Program-made: the position numbers and the translations under genes
IMG/VR virus record: IMGVR_UViG_3300034019_000468
Span: 1 to 30,012 of that record
Length of the DNA stretch: 30,012 nucleotides
Direction: 5' to 3' (one strand)
Origin: a virus
Notes under the pieces: generated by a model
Database searches by the model: none
What the model saw: the letters and a program-made list of their open reading frames with translations, nothing else
What the model was told of the DNA's origin: nothing
In this document: positions 14,723-21,666 of the stretch, in pieces
Position numbering within the stretch: the stretch's first letter is position 1
How the letters are laid out: each line of letters opens with the position of its first letter

Positions 14723-16186
14723 ATGATAATTGAGGATTTAATAAAGAAAATATTAAAAGAAGCAACAACAGATTCTGGAAGTAGGGGGTCTTATGCACCA
14801 CCATTACAACCTGGAATACGTGACTTTGACAAATCAAAATTAGCACCATTCACAGATTCTGTATCAAACTATAAAAGTCCTTTAGTTGCTTATGATAGTT
14901 ATGATTACGATTGGGATTTACCTCAAAATCAAAGACAAAGATTGGAAAAAACGGCAAGAAAAATATCAAACTTTATAAAGAAACACCCAGGGTCAACAAA
15001 TAGTGACGAAGATGGTAATGTTTTAAACAGAACACCAAGTGGTAAAGAAAATTCAAAAAAATTAGAAATTGTTCCAATTAAAGAAGCTGATACTGCAACG
15101 TCTGCTGGTGAATATACGGGGCCGATTGAATTGGGTCTGAAAAAATGGAAAAAGAATAATTTAGCACCATTTACGGAATTTATAGATACAAAATTTAACC
15201 ACCAAAAAAAACAAAAAACTGTTAAAAACAATATTAAAAAAACTGTCGGTGTTTGGGAAAAAAATTCAGATGGAACGTACAAACAAGATGAACACGACGT
15301 ACATACATTAACAGAAGATTTAGCCGTTTGGTTTGGTAAAAAGAAAAAACCAAAAGGCTCCTCACAACCAAAAGGTCCTTGGGTTGATATATGTAGAAAA
15401 GTTGATGGTAAACATCCACCTTGTGGTAGATCAGATGCCAGTGAAGGTTCTTACCCAAAATGTAGAGCTGCCGGTGTTGCTGGTAAAATGTCAGATTCCG
15501 AAAAAAGAAATGCTTGTAGTCAAAAAAGAAAAGCAGAAAAAAATGACCCACAATCTGGTAAAGGACAAAAACCAGTAATGGTATCACATAAGAAAAAAAC
15601 AAATGAAAATATGAAAAGAAGAATTATTACCCTTACGGAAGATGATTTAACAAGAATTGTTAAAAGGGTTTTGAATGAAGAAAAAACGGAACCAACAATA
15701 TCACCCGATCAAGATATAACTTTGACTTGTCAGGATTTTAAGTTTTACATGGAAGGTGAAACAAAAAAAATAAAATTATATTCAAAATATAACATTGATG
15801 GTAAACTTTCTACAGATTCTAAGGTATTAGAAGGTGGAAGTTTTACTGATACGGGTCATTTACCTGGAGAGGCGTGGGGTACAGGATTTGTTTCTGAAAC
15901 TGGTAGTGAATACGGTTTAAGTTTTTATGTTGATGAGAATAGTACTACATCACCAGTAGATTCACCTTATGAACCGGTAAACAGCAAATTACAAAGGTTT
16001 GATTTAGTTCCTATGTCAAAAGAATTTAAAGATATATTGGGTATATCAACACTAGGAGACCACATGATTTTTCACATGGAAGGAGGTAGAAAACAAGGAT
16101 ATTGCGTGGTATCAAGTAATCCCCCAAGTGAAGAATTCAAAAATGAGTTAGTTTCAAATTGGGGGTTGAATAATGACGTATTTTAA
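14723..16186 (+). CDS. Modular polyprotein-like phage protein with repeated protease-like sites
   Basis: A 487-residue protein made of units separated by (L/I)xE sites. Residues 1-14 (MIIEDLIKKILKEA) form an amphipathic tag with LKE-A. A unit of about 26 residues ending LAPFTD follows and is repeated after IKE-A (119-122) as GEYTGPIELGLKKWKKNN-LAPFTE; both copies fit G-x-Y-x-x-P-[LI]-x-x-G-[IL]-[KR]. After LTE-D (196-199) comes a basic module with GPWVDICRKVDGKHPPCGRS, YPKCRAAG and many Lys. After LTEDDLTRIVKRVLNEE (about 304-320) comes a beta-rich C-terminal domain. I chose the ATG at 14723 over 14705 because it gives the same type of N-terminus as the proteins at 214 and 17437 and leaves TATTTAT outside the gene. 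An internal, protease-processed capsid protein is the best inference. The 3' end overlaps the convergent lipoprotein gene by four bases. Confidence 0.8.
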   Translation: MIIEDLIKKILKEATTDSGSRGSYAPPLQPGIRDFDKSKLAPFTDSVSNYKSPLVAYDSYDYDWDLPQNQRQRLEKTARKISNFIKKHPGSTNSDEDGNVLNRTPSGKENSKKLEIVPIKEADTATSAGEYTGPIELGLKKWKKNNLAPFTEFIDTKFNHQKKQKTVKNNIKKTVGVWEKNSDGTYKQDEHDVHTLTEDLAVWFGKKKKPKGSSQPKGPWVDICRKVDGKHPPCGRSDASEGSYPKCRAAGVAGKMSDSEKRNACSQKRKAEKNDPQSGKGQKPVMVSHKKKTNENMKRRIITLTEDDLTRIVKRVLNEEKTEPTISPDQDITLTCQDFKFYMEGETKKIKLYSKYNIDGKLSTDSKVLEGGSFTDTGHLPGEAWGTGFVSETGSEYGLSFYVDENSTTSPVDSPYEPVNSKLQRFDLVPMSKEFKDILGISTLGDHMIFHMEGGRKQGYCVVSSNPPSEEFKNELVSNWGLNNDVF

Positions 16187-16461
16187 TTCTTATTAAAGAT
16201 TAATGAATCGGCTTTTTGTTTTGTTATTAAAGCGTTTTTAAAAAACTCTTTTTGTTCGTCAGTAAAATCATCCCAAGAGTTTATTATTGCAATCTCAAAA
16301 TCTGACATCTTTGTATTATCATAGTCCTTACCACTTGGAAATGAACTAGTTGTGTGTTGACTATAAGACATAGGTTTAACTTGTGTATACACTTTTGGTT
16401 TATAAACAGAACAGGAAACTATAAACATTGAAATAAAAAAAACTAAAATTAAATTTTTCAT
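16183..16461 (-). CDS. Small lipoprotein
   Basis: A 92-residue protein with a lipoprotein signal: MKNLILVFFISMFIVSC, lipobox IVSC with Cys17 as the lipidated residue. The mature part is short, begins SVYKPKVYTQVKPMSYS, and ends in a polar helix (FTDEQKEFFKNALITKQKAD). It should be anchored in a host membrane, most likely the outer membrane. Phage lipoproteins of this size act as outer spanins in lysis or as blocks to superinfection; nothing in the sequence decides between these. It is downstream of the gene starting at 16900 with a gap of ten bases, so both are probably driven by the host-type promoter at 16924-16955. If early expression is right, superinfection exclusion becomes more likely than lysis. 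Confidence 0.8.
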   Translation of the reverse strand: MKNLILVFFISMFIVSCSVYKPKVYTQVKPMSYSQHTTSSFPSGKDYDNTKMSDFEIAIINSWDDFTDEQKEFFKNALITKQKADSLIFNKN

Positions 16462-16471
16462 ACTATATAAA

Positions 16472-16900
16472 TTATTGGTTGGTACGATTTGAAACTTTTT
16501 CTAATACGTTATGTAACGAATTTTTTATCTGAGAGTTGATTGTGTCTTCATAATTTAAACGTCTTTTCTCTGTTTCTTGGTCAAATATTTTGGTAATTCT
16601 TTCCCAATCTCGATTGTTTAATTTAACACTATAATGATATACGTGGTTTGTTAAATCGATACGACCACTATCCATTGTTATAAAAAGATCCATTTGTTTA
16701 TTTTCAAGATACCTTTTATTTGACATTGGTGCAATCATAAACTTTGTTTCTGGATTTTGTATCATTTTAAGACAAATCAAAAAACAAGTTTTTTCATATG
16801 TTAATGGTTTATCTTGATGTGTTGGTGCAAAACCATTTCTTCTGAATGCTAAATATACTCTTATTTTTAATCTTTTAAAAAATCTTTTAATTCTTTTCAT
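16472..16900 (-). CDS. Basic hypothetical protein
   Basis: A 142-residue protein with a strongly basic N-terminus (MKRIKRFFKRLKIRVYLAFRR), a middle with TCFLICLKMIQNPETKFMIAP, and a mixed C-terminal half (HYSVKLNNRDWERITKIFDQE). The N-terminal arginine/lysine helix could bind nucleic acid or a membrane surface. I do not recognise the family. It is the first gene of a two-gene unit with the lipoprotein and is preceded by the best host-type promoter in the window, so it may act early in infection. Confidence 0.7.
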   Translation of the reverse strand: MKRIKRFFKRLKIRVYLAFRRNGFAPTHQDKPLTYEKTCFLICLKMIQNPETKFMIAPMSNKRYLENKQMDLFITMDSGRIDLTNHVYHYSVKLNNRDWERITKIFDQETEKRRLNYEDTINSQIKNSLHNVLEKVSNRTNQ

Positions 16901-16923
16901 ATTATCTATTGTTTATTGTTCTA

Positions 16924-16956
16924 CAAAGATAATGAATTTTATTTGAATTAAACAAA
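16924..16956 (-). promoter_or_regulatory. Host-type (Bacteroidetes) promoter of the 16900/16461 unit
   Basis: Read on the - strand, TTTG (16956-16953) is followed after 21 bases by TATCTTTG (16931-16924), an exact fit to the Bacteroidetes TTTG / TAnnTTTG promoter. Transcription would start about 15-20 bases before the ATG at 16900. The spacing is the same as at the bS21 promoter. Confidence 0.55.
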
Positions 16957-16972
16957 TTATTTTAAGTAAATT

Positions 16973-17437
16973 TTAACAATAAACACCAGAACAACGTTTT
17001 TTACCATCTAAACCAGGTTTAGATCCTTTACAAACTTGTACAGCGTAACCATTTGCATAAGCACTAGGATACACGTCAAATTTAGATTTAGCAGCAGCTT
17101 TTCCTCTTGCACATAATTTTGTTCCAGTTTTCTTTCTACCTTCCATCATAACCATATCTTTATCATCAATATTCATAGACATTTCCATACCGTCTTTTTT
17201 TGATTCGTTCATAAGAAAATCAAAAACCTGATCCATATTATTTTTTGCTTCAGCAATATGGTCTTGAGCCCAATCGTGACCATTTTCTAAAATAGATTCT
17301 ACCATTTGTTGGTCTAAATCTAACAGTAAATCACACTGTCTTCTCATCTGTTGAAGATTTGAGAAGAACATGTATCTTGATGACCCACGTTCTTCTTCTC
17401 TTAAAACTTTTCTAATTATACTATCTAAATTTATCAT
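16973..17437 (-). CDS. Protein with capsid-targeting-like N-terminus and basic Cys-containing C-terminal module
   Basis: A 154-residue protein in two parts. The N-terminus MINLDSIIRKVLREEE is an amphipathic helix with an LRE-E site, closely comparable with MIIEDLIKKILKEA of the protein starting at 14723. A helical middle follows (MRRQCDLLLDLDQQMVE ... EAKNNMDQVFDFLMNESKK). The last 50 residues are a Lys/Gly/Cys-rich module: KLCARGKAAAKSKFDVYPSA, YANGYAVQVCKG, then GKKRCSGVYC. I recall this YPSAYANGYA-type module from uncultured marine and freshwater phage proteins, but not a function. If the prohead protease cuts at LRE, a basic protein would stay in the head with the DNA. It sits four bases downstream of the tail-fibre gene at 17442. 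Confidence 0.75.
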   Translation of the reverse strand: MINLDSIIRKVLREEERGSSRYMFFSNLQQMRRQCDLLLDLDQQMVESILENGHDWAQDHIAEAKNNMDQVFDFLMNESKKDGMEMSMNIDDKDMVMMEGRKKTGTKLCARGKAAAKSKFDVYPSAYANGYAVQVCKGSKPGLDGKKRCSGVYC

Positions 17438-17441
17438 ATTA

Positions 17442-20177
17442 TTAAGCGTTTAATCCGTTAGGTCCACCTAATACAACCATATTTAATTGTGTAACCTCTC
17501 TACCATAACCATCAGTCCATACTGGATGTGGTGGTGCAACTGCTGTTGATCCAGTAAATTCACAATCTGGAATACAAATAAAGTTTTCGGTGTTTGCACT
17601 TCTTGGTGAATTTACAACTGATGATTCACAAAATGTACAATTAAAATAAAACTCAACCGCAGTAAATCCTTGTTCTTCTAAAGGTATTGGACAAAGATTT
17701 GTTATTTGATAACAACTACCATTAGAATCTTTAACACTATAATTTGTTAATGAACCAAAATTATAAATTGACAAGTAATTATCAAGTGTTATACTAACAA
17801 AAGACTCAACAAGGGTATCACAATTAACTAATGTAACACCAATTAATCCTTGTGAGTTACAAGTTTCACAACTATCATAAATTAATGTTGAACCAAGTCC
17901 ATTTTTTTGTGTATTGTAATAAGTATAATAACCACTGTAAGAACTAACGGTGTTAATAAGGCCAGCACAAATCCATTCATTTGAACCCCACATTAATTTA
18001 ACAGTATCACCCTGTGCTACTGTATCATCCGTTGTAACATAAAAAGAGCTATATGTGTTTGAATTTGTACATGCTGAAGCATTCCATATCTGTATATTTG
18101 GTTGTCCATTAAAGTAACAAGTAGCACAATCATCGTCGTTACCACTAAAAGTTTCAACACTATATAATGTGTCATCATAATACGTTGAAGAAGTTCCAAC
18201 TATAGTACAACATTCATCAATTGCTGGATTATAAAAAACAGAACCATTTTGTAAATATTGGTATGATTTTATATATCCACTCAAAGTTGAACCACCAGTT
18301 TGAGAGAAATACCTTAATCCATCATTTCCACCATCATCGTTTTCAAATCCAAGATAAATATTATTATTAACATTGTAGAAATCAAAACCATAACAACAAT
18401 TAGAAGATGGTGTTACCGTATCATTTGTTACAACAATACCATTTGTTAACGGATTTATTTTTAATAAACCATTTGGTAGTGCAACATATATGTAACCATC
18501 ATAATTATTATATCTGATATTACCTGGAGATTGAGGTGTTGTTATTGTATTTGTTACAGTTTTTGTTGTTGTATCAATAACTTTTACTTGATTATATCCA
18601 CTACAAGTAACATACATATTTCCACTAGTTGGCTCATATGCAATATCATAAGAACCATTAACGGGTATTGATGTAACGTGTGTTAGTGTGTTTGGATTAT
18701 AAACCTCAACACTATAATAACCACTTGCAGTTGTATAAACCTCATCATTAATTGGATCATATGATATAAATTTTTCATAATAGCCACTTGCTGTTGAAAT
18801 TGAACCTGTTACCGTATTTGATAGTGTGTCAAATATTTTAATACTATAGTCACTACAAGTAATAAATAATCTGTTATTTGGTAAATCTTTTGTCATACGA
18901 AACGACGTTGAACCAATACTATATGGTGTTGTTGTTCCAGAAATATCAATTGATGTATCTAATTTACGAATATTAGTTTGGTTATTACTTGTAAGATACA
19001 TCGTATTTGTATCATAATATAAAATATCGCCAGTACCACCACCAGGTATTGTATATTGAGTATAGACAGAGTTTGTTGATGGGTCAGCAACAATCATTCT
19101 TGTTGATTGAGTTGTTGTGTACATATGTTGTGTATCTGGGTTATACTCAACATCAAAAGGAGTTTCACTTGTACCCTCAAAATCAATTAAACCGTCATAT
19201 GAAAAACCAGAAATAGGATAACAAGTTTCGTATTGGTAGTTAATACCATTACACTCAATACAAGGTTCACACCCTGGTTGTGGATCAAAGTTTAAATAAT
19301 TATTAATTGTTACATCGTCTTCTGTTAAACCAGAAACTATAAAACAACCACTATCGGTTGATAAATTTGATATATCACCAGTCCCAAATAAACTTGCAGC
19401 CCAAACAACTTCAGTATATTCAGGGTCAGTACAACTTTGTAGTAATACTTTTTGATTTTCAGTTGCAAGACAGTCATCACAAGTTGCACTACCACCGTCA
19501 CCACCTAAACCATAATCATTAATAAATGTAAATGGAACGCCACCGGTACCTAATCCAACTACAGTTCCACAATATTCGTTAACTCCATCTGAGTATGCTA
19601 TAATATGATCTATAAAACTATTATTTATTAATAACACGTAATCTGTTACGTCATCTGTACATCTTTGAACTTCATAAGAAAGTGAGTTACTAGATAAACA
19701 GTCTTGACAATCAGTTTCTAATGTTGGTACTATTTGTACTACACCTATTTTTCCATCAGCAATACTATTATTATAATCACTTTCTGTAAGTTGCCGAATA
19801 CCCCCCTCTCTATCAACAGTAACACAAGTTGTAATTAAATTAGATCCTATTAAAAATGTTAAATAATACGTAGCACCAATTGTTGGTAAAAAACCAAAAC
19901 TTTCTAATGTTAAAGTATATTGACGATTTTTAAAATTAAAACAATCTGTTACCGTAACAATGCCATAATTATTTGACATACAGTCATAACAATCAGTATA
20001 TAGTGTGGTTAATAACGTTGTACTACTACCTTCAGTAATTCCAGTTGTTATTGTTACACAATATGGTCTATCATCCGAAGTGTTCCAAACTTCACCAATT
20101 GAGGGTATGTTTCCGTTAAAATTTACTGATAGTGATTTATTTTCATCTTGACAGTAAGTCGCGTTATCTAATGCCAT
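17442..20177 (-). CDS. Tail fibre/adhesin-like protein: seven-bladed beta-propeller between CxxC modules
   Basis: A 911-residue protein with no signal peptide. The N-terminal third has repeated modules of about 75-80 residues, each ending in a Cys pair: DCYDC (63/66), DCQDC, TCDDC and GCEPCIEC. Residues about 338-655 are a YVTN-type beta-propeller with about seven blades of 40-45 residues (IYVALPNGLLKINPLTNG, MYVTCSGYNQVKVIDTTT, VYTTASGYYSVEVYNPNT). Further CxxC modules follow (DCATC, SCETC, NCTFC), then a C-terminus reading HPVWTDGYGREVTQLNMVVL. Propellers of this type bind proteins or glycans, so a host-recognition role at the tail tip or virion surface is likely. It is in the baseplate operon, 11 bases after the fibre-like gene. 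The Cys pairs may form disulfides or bind metal. The virion role is inferred from context. Confidence 0.8.
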   Translation of the reverse strand: MALDNATYCQDENKSLSVNFNGNIPSIGEVWNTSDDRPYCVTITTGITEGSSTTLLTTLYTDCYDCMSNNYGIVTVTDCFNFKNRQYTLTLESFGFLPTIGATYYLTFLIGSNLITTCVTVDREGGIRQLTESDYNNSIADGKIGVVQIVPTLETDCQDCLSSNSLSYEVQRCTDDVTDYVLLINNSFIDHIIAYSDGVNEYCGTVVGLGTGGVPFTFINDYGLGGDGGSATCDDCLATENQKVLLQSCTDPEYTEVVWAASLFGTGDISNLSTDSGCFIVSGLTEDDVTINNYLNFDPQPGCEPCIECNGINYQYETCYPISGFSYDGLIDFEGTSETPFDVEYNPDTQHMYTTTQSTRMIVADPSTNSVYTQYTIPGGGTGDILYYDTNTMYLTSNNQTNIRKLDTSIDISGTTTPYSIGSTSFRMTKDLPNNRLFITCSDYSIKIFDTLSNTVTGSISTASGYYEKFISYDPINDEVYTTASGYYSVEVYNPNTLTHVTSIPVNGSYDIAYEPTSGNMYVTCSGYNQVKVIDTTTKTVTNTITTPQSPGNIRYNNYDGYIYVALPNGLLKINPLTNGIVVTNDTVTPSSNCCYGFDFYNVNNNIYLGFENDDGGNDGLRYFSQTGGSTLSGYIKSYQYLQNGSVFYNPAIDECCTIVGTSSTYYDDTLYSVETFSGNDDDCATCYFNGQPNIQIWNASACTNSNTYSSFYVTTDDTVAQGDTVKLMWGSNEWICAGLINTVSSYSGYYTYYNTQKNGLGSTLIYDSCETCNSQGLIGVTLVNCDTLVESFVSITLDNYLSIYNFGSLTNYSVKDSNGSCYQITNLCPIPLEEQGFTAVEFYFNCTFCESSVVNSPRSANTENFICIPDCEFTGSTAVAPPHPVWTDGYGREVTQLNMVVLGGPNGLNA

Positions 20178-20188
20178 AATATTTTTTT

Positions 20189-21646
20189 TTATTTTTTATT
20201 AACTATTTGAAATTTTATTTGTTTCTTATAAGTATTTACTTCTCCAGAAGAAATTACCTTTAAATCAATATAATATTCATTTGGTATTTTATCTCTTGTG
20301 TCAAAAATGAAATAATACTCATTTGGTGTTCTATTTAGTTTTGTCCAGTCTTGAACTTGAACTTCTGTTTGACCTTCTCTTACATAAGCCCTATAATAAC
20401 CTTCTACTTTTGGTAGTCTTTTATTTTTTGTGTAAGCTTGTTTTATTATTACGCCGACTTTTCTAATATCAGTATTTAATATTTTTTCATCTTGTTTTAG
20501 ACCATAAAAATCAAAACCATAAACTTTTGGGTCTACAGAATCTAAACCAATTTGTAATGAACTTTGTATTGGTAAAATAACAAATTCATTTATAACATTT
20601 GGTAATGAAAAACCATTAACTTTTATGTTTGACCAAGTATCTAAAAATAAACAATTTGTTGGGTATCCGAGTAATGGTGGAATTGTAACTTCATATACAC
20701 CTTGTGTTCTTTGACAACTAGGTAAATTAATTAATCCCGGTATTGGTGTCCCAGATTGGTCTGAAATTGTAACAAACGGTGTTTCATCAAGATTTAAAAA
20801 ATTACCATCTTCAAATGAGTATAAGTAAAGTTTGTTTGTTTTACCTAATGAAAAATTAGTTCTATCGTCCTGGATTAAATCATCATATACTGTTTCTAAT
20901 CTTGGTTCATAAAATGTTTGTGTGTGTCTTGAAAAGAATCCCGTATAGTATGCTTTTGTTGTCCCGGTTAAATTTTCTAATTGTGGTAAATATGAAATAC
21001 CCCAACCAACTGGATTAACAAATGAACCATCTAAAATTGCATTGATCTCATCTGTCATATTAAACTCAATATCCTCATTACCAAATTCAAAATGTTGTAT
21101 ATCAACAATTGTTAATGCTGAAAATGGAAATATACCTCCGTTTGTATTATCATAAATTCCTTCTTGTTCCCAATTATATAATGTTTGTCTTTGGACCCAA
21201 TTTGATGGTCTAATGGAATAGTTTCTATCACCAGGTACTGAATCTAAATCCGTAAAATCATAACCAACACCTTCATCCCAATATTGTGGTAATGTTTCAT
21301 TATATTGTTCATATGGAATTCTCCATAAAATTAAATCAAATGATGTTGCTCTTTCTTTTTCTTCTGATGTTTTTGTATTAAGAAAATCCCTATTAAATGA
21401 TCCAGTATTGACCATTCTTAATGTATGTGTGATATTATCTGTACAACCAGTTGATATTGTACCGTTAATATATTTTTCTTTTAGTTCGGTTAAATCAATA
21501 TCAAAAATAGACCTTGAAAATCCGTATGGAATTTTTACATTACCATCACCATAATATAATTCTATAATTGGATTTCTACCCGTATTTGTATAACCACTAT
21601 AAACAATTGTATTGTTTCTACTAAAATAAGAATTATGAATTGACAT
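20189..21646 (-). CDS. Predicted tail fibre / virion structural protein
   Basis: A 485-residue protein (MSIHNSYFSRNNTIVYSGYT ...) with beta-rich, Tyr/Asn/Trp-rich sequence. Residues about 20-150 contain a pattern like DNRLRE-type stalk domains (FDIDLTELKEKY ... FDLILWRIPYEQ ... WDEGVGYDF, then RPSNWVQRQTLYNWEQEGIY). A segment with GFFSRHTQTFYEPRLETVYDD follows. The C-terminal half has beta-sandwich character with KVGVIIKQAYTKNKRLP and a final FQIVNKK. I recall similar proteins in phages of Bacteroidetes as virion proteins, without a fixed name. It is the next gene after the gp5-like protein and before the propeller protein, which fits a distal baseplate or fibre component. It has its own TATTTAT element. 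Confidence 0.72.
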   Translation of the reverse strand: MSIHNSYFSRNNTIVYSGYTNTGRNPIIELYYGDGNVKIPYGFSRSIFDIDLTELKEKYINGTISTGCTDNITHTLRMVNTGSFNRDFLNTKTSEEKERATSFDLILWRIPYEQYNETLPQYWDEGVGYDFTDLDSVPGDRNYSIRPSNWVQRQTLYNWEQEGIYDNTNGGIFPFSALTIVDIQHFEFGNEDIEFNMTDEINAILDGSFVNPVGWGISYLPQLENLTGTTKAYYTGFFSRHTQTFYEPRLETVYDDLIQDDRTNFSLGKTNKLYLYSFEDGNFLNLDETPFVTISDQSGTPIPGLINLPSCQRTQGVYEVTIPPLLGYPTNCLFLDTWSNIKVNGFSLPNVINEFVILPIQSSLQIGLDSVDPKVYGFDFYGLKQDEKILNTDIRKVGVIIKQAYTKNKRLPKVEGYYRAYVREGQTEVQVQDWTKLNRTPNEYYFIFDTRDKIPNEYYIDLKVISSGEVNTYKKQIKFQIVNKK

Positions 21647-21659
21647 TTATGTTTTTAAT

Positions 21660-21666
21660 ATAAATA
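21660..21666 (-). promoter_or_regulatory. Candidate late promoter (TATTTAT) of fibre-like gene
   Basis: Read on the - strand the sequence is GATATTTATATTAAAA followed by the ATG at 21646. These 16 bases match those upstream of the terminase gene on the other strand exactly, although the genes are unrelated. It fills the 20-base gap after the gp5-like gene. Confidence 0.45.

Noticed and set aside
15234-15602. Antisense frame of 122 codons rich in Phe, Leu and His
   Set aside because: Composition is the mirror of the Lys-rich modular protein; not protein-like.
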